Program-made: the position numbers and the translations under genes | In this document: piece by piece, positions 1 through 9,992 of the stretch | Layout of the letters: the number at the start of each line of letters is the position of its first letter | How positions within the stretch are numbered: position 1 is the stretch's first letter | Source of the DNA: Candidatus Kapaibacterium sp. | Lineage (GTDB): Bacteria > Bacteroidota > Ignavibacteria > Kapaibacteriales > Kapaibacteriaceae | Assembly: GCA_026390655.1 (NCBI GenBank) | Contig: JAPLFN010000107.1 | Location: 1-41,874, forward strand | DNA: 41,874 bases | Direction: 5' to 3' | The notes under the pieces: model-generated | Databases searched by the model: none | What the model was told of the DNA's origin: nothing | Seen by the model: the letters and a program-made list of their open reading frames with translations, nothing else

Positions 1-21
1 ATCTCGCTATCTTGGTAGGAA

Positions 22-756
22 ATGACCATCCACACCGTTATCTCCTCCCTTGAGCATATCGTTGCCACCGCGCAACAAGAAGGTGCACGATATGGCTATT
101 TCGCATCTCTCTACCTAGGCATGACGCGCTCTGTTCGAGACGCCCTCGGTAAGGGGCTTTACGAGAACAACGTCAGGATGGAACGCTTGTGCGTGGTCTT
201 CGCTCAGCGATACCTCGATGCGCACGCTCATTGGAGATCGGGTACAGCCCCTTCCAGTTCTTGGTCCGTGGCCTTCTCTGAAGGTGGACGTGATTCGATC
301 ACGATCATTCAGCACCTCCTCCTCGGCGTTAACGCCCACATTAATCTTGACCTTGGCATAGCAGCCTGCGAGGTTGCTGAGGGTGATATGCTGTCTCTCA
401 AGGCCGACTTCGATAGCATCAACGACACTATTGCAGCGCTCTTCAATGATGTAAAGGCAAAACTCCGCTCGGTGAGTTGGCCGATCCGCTTCCTGGATGA
501 CCTCGGTGGTAATGTCGATGATAGCGTCGCCAACTTCAGCATACGCATAGCGCGGGATGAGGCCTGGCGTTTCGCGCTTTCCCTCAACTCCTCCGATGAT
601 ATTGGCAAGGGGCTCCTTGAATCTGCTCGAGATGCATCAGTCGCGAGGTTTGCGAACAAGATCATCTATCCGGGCTTTGTGGCAAACCTCGCACTCAAGC
701 CTATCAAGTGGTTTGAGCCGAAAGATGTTCGCAGGGTGCTGTCTATCCTGTTGTAG
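22..756 (+). CDS. DUF5995-like protein of unknown function
   Basis: 244-aa ORF; motifs LYLGMTRSVRDAL, RMERLCVVFAQRYLDA and LLGVNAHINLDLGIA resemble DUF5995 as I recall it. Confidence 0.6.
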   Translation: MTIHTVISSLEHIVATAQQEGARYGYFASLYLGMTRSVRDALGKGLYENNVRMERLCVVFAQRYLDAHAHWRSGTAPSSSWSVAFSEGGRDSITIIQHLLLGVNAHINLDLGIAACEVAEGDMLSLKADFDSINDTIAALFNDVKAKLRSVSWPIRFLDDLGGNVDDSVANFSIRIARDEAWRFALSLNSSDDIGKGLLESARDASVARFANKIIYPGFVANLALKPIKWFEPKDVRRVLSILL

Positions 757-759
757 TTT

Positions 760-2592
760 GTGACACTCATGACGCAAGTAAAGCTCATCCCCTTTTTGTG
801 CAATTCCTACGCTAGTTGCCTGCTGATACTGCTAGCATCTGTAGCCCTCAATGCACAAGATTCCAAGGTGCCCCCTGACCTGTGGAATACGGCGTTTTCG
901 GAGAAGATCGATACAGCTGCTTCCCGAGCGTTTGAGACGATAGTTTCGAACTACTGGACGCCGGCACGTGATTCTATTCCGCTCTACATTTCACGTGCCG
1001 AGGCCTATCTGGCGAAGGCGAAAGAGACACATGCCGATGATCTGTCGCTATTGCGAATAGAACTCTGTACCGGCCAGCTCTATAAGCATGATCAGTCGCC
1101 TACTCAGTCTATCAAACACTACTTCGCGGCTCTGATGCTAGCCGAAAGGTTGTCCCAACCGAAGTACATCACAAACATCAACTTAGAGATCGGACTCATT
1201 TATTATTTACAGGGGAACTGGGAGAAGGCTATTCACTTCTTCAACGCAGCGCTCAGGTACAACAAAGACGCAAAGAATGTTCGGCGAGAGAACATACTTA
1301 CATATTTGATAGGTCTATCTCTTAACAACGCCGAACGCTATTCCGAAGCGCTTCCGTTGTTTCGTCGCATCTATGACTACAATGTCGTTGATCGCGACAC
1401 GAATAGAATGTTAGAAGCCGGTACAGGTTTGGCCGATGCTTATCGCGGAACAGGCAAACCGGACTCAGCAGAGAAGATCTACCGTTACATTCTGCAAGTG
1501 GCCGATGAATCCGGCGCGGAACGCCATGAGCTTCACGCAGTGGTACACGCCGGACTAGCACGCCTGTACTTTGTCATGGGGCGCCTCGCGGATTCTGAAA
1601 GAGAGGCACTCGCATCCTTGACCTATTCGAGACGAAACGATTACTTTATTCCAAAGCTTGAAGCTCAGAAGACGCTCTACAATGTCTATCGACAACGTGG
1701 CGATTATGCTAATGCGCTGCATTATCTGGAGATGTATACGCACGATTACGACTCGCTTCAGAACAAGGGGAACATCGCTAAGATGAGTGTCTCCCAAGCG
1801 CTGTTCGAGTATCAACACAAAGAAGATGCGATCATAGCTGAAGAAGGCAAGAAGCAGACGATCATGATTGTGGTTGCCTCGTTAACATCCCTCCTCGTCA
1901 TCGTTGTGTTCTTCTTCTACCGCTCACTCTCGAAACAGAAAGCAAGATCAGAGGTGCTCCTTGAGAACATTCTCCCCAAAGACACCATCGCTGAATTGAA
2001 GGAGCAAGGGGGCGTGGTGCCACGCATACATCATAACGTTACCATCATGTTTTGCGATGTGAAAGACTTTACCGTACTCGCGGAAGATCTTAGTCCTGAG
2101 TCGCTCGTGAAACTTCTTGATCTCTACTTCCGAAAGTTTGATGCTATCGTGAGTGACCTCGGACTCGAGAAGATTAAGACGATCGGCGATGCATACATGG
2201 CAACAGGCGGTCTCCATGATGATTCGCAGAACTATGCCGAACGTTGTATAGAAGCTGCCCGTCAGATGATAAGATTCGTAGATGAGACCTCAGAACAGTA
2301 CCACACCCAATTCGGACACTCTTTCAGATTTCGCATTGGGATCCACACGGGCAGCGTTGTGAGTGGCGTAGTAGGGCGCGATAAGTACGCCTACGACATT
2401 TGGGGTGATACGGTGAATACGGCTTCACGTATTGAACAACATTCGGAGCCCGGACGAATCAATCTATCTGGTAGCACCTACGAATTGGTTAGCTCCACAA
2501 TCCCATGTGTCTATCGGGGAAAGATCTCGGCTAAGAACAAGGGCGAGGTTGATATGTACTTCGTTGAATCATCAAGCACGTCCGACTCATGA
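760..2592 (+). CDS. TPR-repeat membrane protein with C-terminal class III adenylate/guanylate cyclase domain
   Basis: N-terminal signal and TPR-like helices, one TM (IMIVVASLTSLLVIVVFFFY), cyclase motifs FCDVKDFT, KTIGDAYMATGG, GIHTGSVVSGVVG, YDIWGDTVNTASRIE; GTG start, alternative ATG at 769. Confidence 0.9.
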   Translation: MTLMTQVKLIPFLCNSYASCLLILLASVALNAQDSKVPPDLWNTAFSEKIDTAASRAFETIVSNYWTPARDSIPLYISRAEAYLAKAKETHADDLSLLRIELCTGQLYKHDQSPTQSIKHYFAALMLAERLSQPKYITNINLEIGLIYYLQGNWEKAIHFFNAALRYNKDAKNVRRENILTYLIGLSLNNAERYSEALPLFRRIYDYNVVDRDTNRMLEAGTGLADAYRGTGKPDSAEKIYRYILQVADESGAERHELHAVVHAGLARLYFVMGRLADSEREALASLTYSRRNDYFIPKLEAQKTLYNVYRQRGDYANALHYLEMYTHDYDSLQNKGNIAKMSVSQALFEYQHKEDAIIAEEGKKQTIMIVVASLTSLLVIVVFFFYRSLSKQKARSEVLLENILPKDTIAELKEQGGVVPRIHHNVTIMFCDVKDFTVLAEDLSPESLVKLLDLYFRKFDAIVSDLGLEKIKTIGDAYMATGGLHDDSQNYAERCIEAARQMIRFVDETSEQYHTQFGHSFRFRIGIHTGSVVSGVVGRDKYAYDIWGDTVNTASRIEQHSEPGRINLSGSTYELVSSTIPCVYRGKISAKNKGEVDMYFVESSSTSDS

Positions 2593-3986
2593 ACAAACTT
2601 GTAGATCGATTCATTATTGTGCTCTTAGTGTGCACACCATTCATTGCTTTTGCGAATACCTATCGCGTTGGCGCAACACGTACCTATACCGTGCCAAGTG
2701 CTGTTTCGCCCCTTGTCAATAACGGCGACACTGTCCTCATTGATGCGGGTGAGTACGTAGGAGATGTGTGTTCATGGCGCGCAAACAATCTTCTTCTGCG
2801 TGGAGAAGGGCTCGTGATACTCCGAGCTAACGGAAAGGCAGCGGAGCAGAAGGCGATATGGGTTGTCAAAGGAAATGATTGTGTGATCGATGGGATCGAC
2901 TTTCGTGATTGTGCGGTACCGGACAGAAATGGCGCTGGTATTCGAGTTGAAGGAACGAACATCACGGTGCAGCGTTGTGCGTTTCGGAAGAACCAAGATG
3001 GTATTCTCGCCGGCGATAACAGAACCAGTACCATTACCGTAGAGTACTGCGAGTTTGATCGTAGCGGTGCCGGAGATGGTCTCTCGCATGCGATCTATGT
3101 GAACCATGTGCGACGTTTTATCTTCCGATACAACTATTCCCACGGCACCCTCGTTGGCCACGAGTTTAAGTCGAGGGCACTCGAAACATTCATTGCTTAC
3201 AATCGGATATCCAATGAAGACGGCACCGGAAGTAGGAACATCGACCTTCCAAACGGAGGTACGTCGGTCATCATCGGTAATGTGATTCAACATGGACCCA
3301 ATGCAGAGAATGGTAACGTGATCGGTTATGGTTTGGAAGGCATGGTAGACACTGTTGCAAACAATCTCACTGTGGCTTACAACACGATTGTGAACGAACG
3401 CTCTAGTGCAACTTTCATTCGCGCAGACACCAACACAAAGATTCTGCGACTCGTGAACAATCTCATCGCAGGTAATGGCACCCTCCTTATTGGCGATGCA
3501 GCAGACGTGGACACCCTGCATAATCTGCGGTCCATGCGTATTGCTGACGTCATGTTTACGAACGCCGCCCAGTACGACTATCGATTACTCGAGACTTCCC
3601 CAGCGCGCCTTGCGGCACTCGATGTGTGGAATGATCTCCAGGTTACGCCCACATATTCGTATAGGCATGTAACAGGTCGTACAGAGAGGCGCACCGCTCG
3701 AGACCTAGGTGCCTATGAGTCTGATAAGACAGCATCGGTAGATGTCACCAACGAAACAGATATCGGTTCCGTAACGCCCCTTCCTGCTTCATCATTCATA
3801 ACGCTGCATCTTCCGATGTCTGTTAGGGGGCTTCCCTCGTCAGTTATTGGAGTTGATGGCAGAACGATTGCGATGCTTGGGATTGCCGCAGAGGAAGATC
3901 TCCGGATCAACGTCCAGGCGTATCCGCCCGGACTGTATACGATCGTGTGCGGACGGGTGAATGTGCCGTTTATCGTTGCCCGGTAG
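2589..3986 (+). CDS. Secreted right-handed parallel beta-helix protein, possible T9SS C-terminal sorting domain
   Basis: Signal peptide, repeated beta-helix strands (NITVQRCAFRKNQDGI, STITVEYCEFDRSG), C-terminal YPPGLYTIVCGRVNVPFIVAR; overlaps the upstream stop by ATGA. Confidence 0.75.
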   Translation: MNKLVDRFIIVLLVCTPFIAFANTYRVGATRTYTVPSAVSPLVNNGDTVLIDAGEYVGDVCSWRANNLLLRGEGLVILRANGKAAEQKAIWVVKGNDCVIDGIDFRDCAVPDRNGAGIRVEGTNITVQRCAFRKNQDGILAGDNRTSTITVEYCEFDRSGAGDGLSHAIYVNHVRRFIFRYNYSHGTLVGHEFKSRALETFIAYNRISNEDGTGSRNIDLPNGGTSVIIGNVIQHGPNAENGNVIGYGLEGMVDTVANNLTVAYNTIVNERSSATFIRADTNTKILRLVNNLIAGNGTLLIGDAADVDTLHNLRSMRIADVMFTNAAQYDYRLLETSPARLAALDVWNDLQVTPTYSYRHVTGRTERRTARDLGAYESDKTASVDVTNETDIGSVTPLPASSFITLHLPMSVRGLPSSVIGVDGRTIAMLGIAAEEDLRINVQAYPPGLYTIVCGRVNVPFIVAR

Positions 3987-3987
3987 A

Positions 3988-4030
3988 TGTTGCCGGGAGA
4001 GTAAGACTCCCGGAGTGTTGCCGGGAGAGT
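3988..4030. repeat. Short direct plus inverted repeat between convergent genes (possible bidirectional terminator)
   Basis: TGTTGCCGGGAGAGT at 3988-4002 and 4016-4030; CCGGGAG (3993-3999) pairs with CTCCCGG (4007-4013). Confidence 0.7.
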
Positions 4031-5152
4031 TCAAAAAGCTTCATTAAAGCTAAGGTAGTATTGCACAACTCCCCTGGCTACTCCAACATCAAAACGCAGT
4101 GAGATGCGTTCTTGCGGAACCAGCAGAAATCGAATGCCGCCCCCCCAAGATGCCCAAGTTTGTGGCAACGTGAATGAGGAAGGGGCTCCTCCAACTTGAC
4201 CGATGTCTGTGAATACCACCCCACGAAATCGCCAGATAATGGGGAAGCGGAATTCGGCGCTCATGAGGGCAGATATCCGGTCTCTTTGCTGAGCATCAAT
4301 AACGCCTCTGAGGTTGCTTGTGCCTCCAATGCTTGGCCACTGCTGAAATGTAGGCGTGCCTGATGTATTCTGTACCATTAGTCTGCCAGCTAGGGAAAGG
4401 TCGTTAGCAATGCTCGCATATGCCCGTAGATCGGCTTGAATGAGCGTTGATGAGTAGGTGCTTCCAAGCCCCTTACCATACACTATTGTCGCTGCCTCAC
4501 AGTATAGGCCCGCCCTAGCGTCAAAGTTGTTGTCGCGTGTATCATATGATACGAGCGGACCGATACCGTTGAACCAACCACCGTTGTATCCGGCTACCAA
4601 ACCCGCACCGAGTGGTCCCACAGATCCATCTTCTCTTGTGTCTATACGCTTCATGTGGTCGTACCTAATGTCTATTCGCACCCCAATGCTAAGTCCCTGC
4701 TGAACACGATCACCCGAAACTGCACGAAGAACTCGTGCCTGCACCTTGAAGCCATATGGAGTATAAAGCTCCGCATTTGAAGATGGATTCCCATTTCCGA
4801 TCCCAAAGAACTTGTATGGATAGAGATACCACTCCGCAAGACCTTCAATACGCATACGATTGCTGTCGAGATAGATCTCCGGATACACCCCAAACGCGAA
4901 CTGAGCATTCTGTGTTGCTTGTATGCCAACAGCCATGGAAGAGGCACGAAACGAAGGGTCCGCTTCGGTCCGATTTGTCAAAAACGCTGTAAGTACCCCC
5001 ATGAATCTGGTCTCGGGGGTGTAGGCTATGAGTGGGACGATTGACCACCCGAAACCCGTTTGGAGGGAATCCCCAGGTTTTTGGGCATGCGAGGGTGTTG
5101 CTACGAGAAAAGCGACGAAGAAAACGCCGAGTATGTATTTGCGAGGCGACAT
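4031..5152 (-). CDS. BamA/TamA-like outer membrane beta-barrel protein (surface antigen D15 family)
   Basis: Signal peptide; GPLVSYDTRDNNFDARAGLYCEA, LRGVIDAQQRDRISALMSAEFRFPI and GGGIRFLLVPQERISLRFDVG are typical of Omp85 barrel ends. Confidence 0.8.
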   Translation of the reverse strand: MSPRKYILGVFFVAFLVATPSHAQKPGDSLQTGFGWSIVPLIAYTPETRFMGVLTAFLTNRTEADPSFRASSMAVGIQATQNAQFAFGVYPEIYLDSNRMRIEGLAEWYLYPYKFFGIGNGNPSSNAELYTPYGFKVQARVLRAVSGDRVQQGLSIGVRIDIRYDHMKRIDTREDGSVGPLGAGLVAGYNGGWFNGIGPLVSYDTRDNNFDARAGLYCEAATIVYGKGLGSTYSSTLIQADLRAYASIANDLSLAGRLMVQNTSGTPTFQQWPSIGGTSNLRGVIDAQQRDRISALMSAEFRFPIIWRFRGVVFTDIGQVGGAPSSFTLPQTWASWGGGIRFLLVPQERISLRFDVGVARGVVQYYLSFNEAF

Positions 5153-5212
5153 AGAAAGAACAATCTAGCCCCTTCACTTGCATCATATCGAATCATTCCC
5201 TTATATTGCGAT

Positions 5213-5233
5213 TAGGGACTACCTTATCCCCTA
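5213..5233. promoter_or_regulatory. Candidate operator upstream of the Rrf2 gene
   Basis: Imperfect 21-bp inverted repeat TAGGGACTA-CCT-TATCCCCTA, 29 bp upstream of the likely ATG at 5262. Confidence 0.4.
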
Positions 5234-5261
5234 TGTAAATGCAAAATGGTCGATCTTCCTG

Positions 5262-5690
5262 ATGCTCTCAAAGTCCTCTACATACGCGATCCAGGCCCTA
5301 GCCTTTCTTGCAGCAAAAGGATCAGAGCCGGAGTTCACGCCGATCTCGGAGATTGCAGAGACGCTTTCCATTCCGTATCACTTCCTCAAGAAGATCCTTG
5401 CAGAACTTTCTCAGAAGGGGCTTCTGCACTCTCAACGCAGTGCCAGAGGCGGAGTAGGGCTCAATCGAGATGCAAAGTCCATAACCTTACTCGATATCAT
5501 AACAGCCCTCGATGGCTCGTCGCTGTTCTCGGAATGCATTCTCGGTTTGCCTGGCTGTGGCGAAAAGACTCCTTGCGCACTTCATAACGCGTGGGCTGCC
5601 GAAAGATCTCGTCTGCATCTCATGTTTTCGTCTACAACTCTTTCAGATATCGCCAAACGAATCCATTCAAAGGGATTCAGGATCTCATAA
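5262..5690 (+). CDS. Rrf2-family transcriptional regulator (NsrR/IscR-like, three Cys)
   Basis: MLSKSSTYAIQALAFLAAKG, HFLKKILAELSQKGLLHSQRSARGGVGL; Cys cluster ECILGLPGCGEKTPC. Start moved inside ORF 5178..5690. Confidence 0.88.
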   Translation: MLSKSSTYAIQALAFLAAKGSEPEFTPISEIAETLSIPYHFLKKILAELSQKGLLHSQRSARGGVGLNRDAKSITLLDIITALDGSSLFSECILGLPGCGEKTPCALHNAWAAERSRLHLMFSSTTLSDIAKRIHSKGFRIS

Positions 5691-5735
5691 CTCGTCTTTT
5701 TTGTCACATTAGTGATTCGTTACTCCCCTTTCCCC

Positions 5736-6431
5736 ATGTTTACAACAGCCTCGTCTCTAACTGACATTCTCCGTGACGCTCCAGCGTCAGTCAGTGTTTT
5801 TCATCAACACGGTCTCGACTATTGCTGTGGAGGCAAGACATCGCTACAGAAGGCATGCAGCGATCGTGGACTCGACGTCCAGATGATCCTCGGTGAGCTC
5901 GTGAACGCTAAGGACAGCGACGTATCAGGATCGATCCATCCGGAACTCTGGAACACGGCCTTTCTAATAGACTACATCATCAACAACCATCACAGTTTTC
6001 TGCGCAATACACTCCCGATGGCTTGTGAACAGATGCAGCGAGTTGTTGACCGACATGGAGATCGCTATCCGGATGCAAAGGCCATCGCTGAGCTAATGGA
6101 AGAACTTCGCTCAACCCTTCTCGAACATCTTGACGAAGAAGAGAAGGGCGTTTTTGCAGCCGTGCTAACGGACGCTAACGCCGCAAGCGCAACTCATGAG
6201 ATTGAAAACCATGAGAAGAGTCACAGCGATGTGGGCCGAAAACTTCAAAGACTCCGCGCACTAACGAACGAATTCGTTCCCCCGCTGGACGCCTGCACTA
6301 CACACCGAGCCGGCTACGATTCTATGCGGCGCATCTATGAGGATACGATGCAGCATGTCTATCTCGAGAATGCACTCCTGTTTCCGCACATCATCTCTGA
6401 CATCAATAGAATTACTAACACACATCATTGA
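5736..6431 (+). CDS. ric: Iron-sulfur cluster repair di-iron protein (RIC/YtfE/ScdA family)
   Basis: FHQHGLDYCCGGKTSLQKAC N-terminal ScdA-type motif and His/Glu hemerythrin-like core (NNHHSFLRNTLP, HLDEEEKGVFAAV, ENHEKSH). Confidence 0.92.
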   Translation: MFTTASSLTDILRDAPASVSVFHQHGLDYCCGGKTSLQKACSDRGLDVQMILGELVNAKDSDVSGSIHPELWNTAFLIDYIINNHHSFLRNTLPMACEQMQRVVDRHGDRYPDAKAIAELMEELRSTLLEHLDEEEKGVFAAVLTDANAASATHEIENHEKSHSDVGRKLQRLRALTNEFVPPLDACTTHRAGYDSMRRIYEDTMQHVYLENALLFPHIISDINRITNTHH

Positions 6432-6457
6432 CCTCCACTCACTTGAGGAAGAATACC

Positions 6458-6931
6458 ATGAAGTCTTTCACATATAGTCGTCTAGCCGTGGTCGCAATAC
6501 TCGTTATCTCATCTGCTTGGATAGGAGGTTGCTCATCTAAGGACGGTGATGCCGACGATAAGACACCGTCGTTTGCCGAAGATCAGCAACCAAAGGCTGT
6601 CTACGGCAAAATTCAAAAGGTGGATGTAGGTGATGCGATCGACCCCTCTATGGCAAAGGCGGGCAAGGAAATATTTGAAACGAAATGCACCGCATGTCAC
6701 AAATATGATGTGAGGTATGTAGGCCCTCCCCTTGGTAAGGTTACCGAACGCCGGACTCCGGTGTACATCATGAACATGATCCTCGACACAGAAACCATGA
6801 TCGAGAAGGATGACACTGTGCAATGCCTAGTACAGACCTTCCTGATGAAGATGCCGAATCAAAGCGTGGATGAGAAGGACGCTCGCAACATTCTCGAACA
6901 CCTGCGCACAAAGCCAACAGAAGCAAAATGA
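6458..6931 (+). CDS. c-type cytochrome lipoprotein, nos-associated
   Basis: Lipobox WIGGC, haem motif CTACH, C-terminal Met region (MKMPNQ); immediately upstream of nosZ. Confidence 0.88.
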   Translation: MKSFTYSRLAVVAILVISSAWIGGCSSKDGDADDKTPSFAEDQQPKAVYGKIQKVDVGDAIDPSMAKAGKEIFETKCTACHKYDVRYVGPPLGKVTERRTPVYIMNMILDTETMIEKDDTVQCLVQTFLMKMPNQSVDEKDARNILEHLRTKPTEAK

Positions 6932-6969
6932 TCATCCATGTACCCCTCACTTATTCTAGGAACACTCGT

Positions 6970-8925
6970 ATGGTAACGCCGAGATCCTTCTTGCGCGGTC
7001 TGTTCGTACTTATAGCCGCAATCTCAATTGTCTCCTGCTCAAAGGACAACGCTCCTTCGGGCGGCGCTCTTTCTGGTGACGCAGCGCAACGCGTCTATGT
7101 TGCACCGGGTCAAAAGGACGAATTCTACGACTTCGTCTCTGGTGGATTCAGCGGCCAAGTGGCCGTTTATGGTCTTCCAAGTGGACGACTCTTTCGCGTG
7201 ATTCCCGTCTTCTCCGTTGATCCGGAGAAGGGATGGGGCTTCACAGAAGAAACAAAACCAATGCTTAACACATCACACGGATTCATTCCGTGGGATGATT
7301 CGCACCACCCGGACCTATCGCAAACAGGTGGCGTTGCAAATGGTAAGTGGCTCTTCATCAACGGAAACAATACGCCCCGTATCGCACGTATTGATCTGAC
7401 GGATTTCCGTACGAAGGAAATCATTGAGATTCCGAACAGTGCCGGTAATCATTCTTCGCCGTTCTCTACAGAAAACTCTGAGTACGTTGTTTCGGGTACA
7501 CGTTTCTCGGTACCTATTCCTCAAGAAGACGTCTCTATTACCACATACTCCGAGAAGTTCAAAGGGGCTCTCACCTTCGTCAAGGTGAACCAGACATCAG
7601 GTGCAATGGATATCGATTTCCAACTCCTCGTTCCTGGCTTTGACTATGACCTCGCCCGTGCCGGCAAGGGTCCTTCACACGATTGGATGTTCATGTCGTG
7701 CTACAACACGGAAAAAGCCAATACGATGAAGGAGATCAACGCCTCTCAGAACGACAAGGACTTCATCATCGCTATCAACTGGAAAAAGTGTGCTGAGATC
7801 GCTGCTTCCGGAAAGGGTACGATCATGAATGTGGACTATGCACACAATGTCTACGATGATGCCAAACAGTCAGCAACTTCTACCATCAAGAAGTCTATTC
7901 GCATTCTGACCTCTGAAGACATCAAGGGTGCCTTGTACTATATGCCTACACCAAAGTCACCGCACGGTTGCGATGTTGATCCGTCCGGTGAGCTCATTGT
8001 TGGTGGCGGCAAACTCGCAACTGTCATTCCTGTAATGTCGTTCTCCAAGATGATCAAGGCAATCGAAAGTGGCAAGTCAGACAAGATCATCGATGGAATA
8101 CCTGTATTGAACTACAAGGACTGCTTAGCAGGTGAAGTTGTTCGTCCAGGCCTTGGACCTCTTCATACTGAGTTTGACGGAAAAGGATATGCCTATACAT
8201 CGATGTTCGTTTCTTCAGAGATCGTTAAGTGGTCACTTAAGGATTTCAAAGTTGTCGATCGCGTACCTACCTATTACTCAATTGGTCACCTTGGTATTCC
8301 TGGTGGTAACTCCACAAAACCTTGGGGCAAGTATCTGATCGCCTATAACAAGATCACAAAGGATCGCTACCTGCCTACAGGCCCTGAGCTTGCACAATCC
8401 GCGCAGCTCTTTGACATCTCGGGCGACAAGATCAAGCTCCTGCTTGATTTCCCAACGATCGGTGAACCTCACTATGCTGTTGCATGTCCGGCCGATCTGA
8501 TCATGAAGAATTCACGGAAGATGTATCAGCTATCTGAGAACATGCACCCATATGCTACAAAGAAAGAGTCTGACACAAAGGTAGTTCGCTCCGGAAACGA
8601 GGTTCACGTGTATATGACGTCAATCAGATCACACTTTTCGCCAGACAACATCGAAGGTGTAAAGGTTGGAGACAAGGTCTATTGGCACGTTACAAACCTT
8701 GAGCAAGACTGGGATGTTCCGCACGGCTTCGCCGTCTACGGTGCAGCAAACTCGGAGCTACTCATAATGCCGGGAGAAACCTGCACCATGCTTTGGGAAC
8801 CTAAGCAAGCAGGCGTTTTCCCATTCTATTGCAGTGACTTCTGTTCTGCACTGCACCAGGAGATGCAAGGGTATGTCCGCGTCTCTAACGGCGGTAGCGG
8901 TGCAATGTCGTGGAATAAAAAGTAA
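6970..8925 (+). CDS. nosZ: Nitrous-oxide reductase (clade II/Sec-type), predicted lipoprotein
   Basis: CuA motif CSDFCSALHQEM, CuZ-region DDSHHPD, SPHGCDVDPSGELIVGGG; no twin-Arg; lipobox SIVSC. Confidence 0.97.
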   Translation: MVTPRSFLRGLFVLIAAISIVSCSKDNAPSGGALSGDAAQRVYVAPGQKDEFYDFVSGGFSGQVAVYGLPSGRLFRVIPVFSVDPEKGWGFTEETKPMLNTSHGFIPWDDSHHPDLSQTGGVANGKWLFINGNNTPRIARIDLTDFRTKEIIEIPNSAGNHSSPFSTENSEYVVSGTRFSVPIPQEDVSITTYSEKFKGALTFVKVNQTSGAMDIDFQLLVPGFDYDLARAGKGPSHDWMFMSCYNTEKANTMKEINASQNDKDFIIAINWKKCAEIAASGKGTIMNVDYAHNVYDDAKQSATSTIKKSIRILTSEDIKGALYYMPTPKSPHGCDVDPSGELIVGGGKLATVIPVMSFSKMIKAIESGKSDKIIDGIPVLNYKDCLAGEVVRPGLGPLHTEFDGKGYAYTSMFVSSEIVKWSLKDFKVVDRVPTYYSIGHLGIPGGNSTKPWGKYLIAYNKITKDRYLPTGPELAQSAQLFDISGDKIKLLLDFPTIGEPHYAVACPADLIMKNSRKMYQLSENMHPYATKKESDTKVVRSGNEVHVYMTSIRSHFSPDNIEGVKVGDKVYWHVTNLEQDWDVPHGFAVYGAANSELLIMPGETCTMLWEPKQAGVFPFYCSDFCSALHQEMQGYVRVSNGGSGAMSWNKK

Positions 8926-8937
8926 CGGAGAGCGAAC

Positions 8938-9525
8938 ATGAAACCCCTTCATCGGATCTTGACGGCGCTTGGAGCACTTTCCCTGCTCGGACTATTCGTG
9001 TTTCCAATGTGGTCCATCACCCTTGAGGCTCCTCAATATCCGAAGGGTAGCGAGCTCGGAATACTCATCCGAATCAACAACGTTGAAGGTACGCGACCGA
9101 ATGATCTAGGCAACATCAACAACCTCAATCACTACATAGGCATGAAGAGAATAGAGGTGGACTCCATCCCTGAACTCAAATACATGCCGATCATCGTGCT
9201 TGCTCTTGTTGGTCTAGGTCTTTTGATCGCTGCCTTTGGGCGCAGATGGATGAACCTTGTGTGGATAGCCCTGCTTACTGCGGCTGGAGCACTTGGCCTA
9301 TACGATTTCTGGCTCTGGGAATATGACTATGGACACAACCTCGATCCGCATGCCATCATTAAGATCGAGGGAATGTCCTATCAACCGCCACTGTTCGGTA
9401 CCGAGCAACTTTTGAATTTCTCGGCTAGTTCGTATCCCGACATTGGCTTTGCCTTTATCGCCCTCGGCGCACTCCTTGTTGGCCTAGCCTGGTGGCTTAG
9501 CCGCAAGCGTACAACCACTCACTAG
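8938..9525 (+). CDS. Polytopic membrane protein of nos cluster (NosB-like candidate)
   Basis: 195 aa with about four hydrophobic segments, directly between nosZ and nosL. Confidence 0.6.
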   Translation: MKPLHRILTALGALSLLGLFVFPMWSITLEAPQYPKGSELGILIRINNVEGTRPNDLGNINNLNHYIGMKRIEVDSIPELKYMPIIVLALVGLGLLIAAFGRRWMNLVWIALLTAAGALGLYDFWLWEYDYGHNLDPHAIIKIEGMSYQPPLFGTEQLLNFSASSYPDIGFAFIALGALLVGLAWWLSRKRTTTH

Positions 9526-9541
9526 TTATCTGCGGCGAATT

Positions 9542-9988
9542 ATGAAAAATCTTTGGCTCATCTCGATCATCGCGATATCGATTATCGTCACATCATGCAG
9601 CGAACCGGAACCCAAGGCCATCGTGTATGGCAGCGAACAATGCACGTCTTGTCGCATGGGCACCACGGATCAGAAGTTTGGTGCGGAGATCGTTATGAAG
9701 ACGGGCAAGACCTTTGTCTTTGACTCGCCTGAGTGTATGATCGAGTGGGCAGAAGGCACCACCGTAAAGAAGATTGATATCCACTCATTCTGGGTCACAG
9801 ACTTCATCAATCCTGGAACCCTGATCGATGCTCGCACGGCGTGTTATCTCGAAAGTGACATGATCCACTCCCCAATGGGATTGAACGTGGCCGCCTTTCG
9901 TGATAACAACTCCTGCGAGCGCGCTCGGGTAAACTTCGTCGGCAAGGTGAGAACATTCGACGAAGTACTCACCCTCCCTAATAACTAG
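9542..9988 (+). CDS. nosL: NosL-like copper chaperone lipoprotein
   Basis: Lipobox IIVTSC; EQCTSCRMGTTDQKFGAEIVMKTGKTFVFDSPECMIEW typical of NosL. Confidence 0.92.
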   Translation: MKNLWLISIIAISIIVTSCSEPEPKAIVYGSEQCTSCRMGTTDQKFGAEIVMKTGKTFVFDSPECMIEWAEGTTVKKIDIHSFWVTDFINPGTLIDARTACYLESDMIHSPMGLNVAAFRDNNSCERARVNFVGKVRTFDEVLTLPNN

Positions 9989-9992
9989 AAAC

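Noticed and set aside
2772-3521. 249-aa minus-strand ORF opposite the beta-helix gene
   Set aside because: Fully antisense to a well-supported CDS; composition not protein-like; a shadow ORF.
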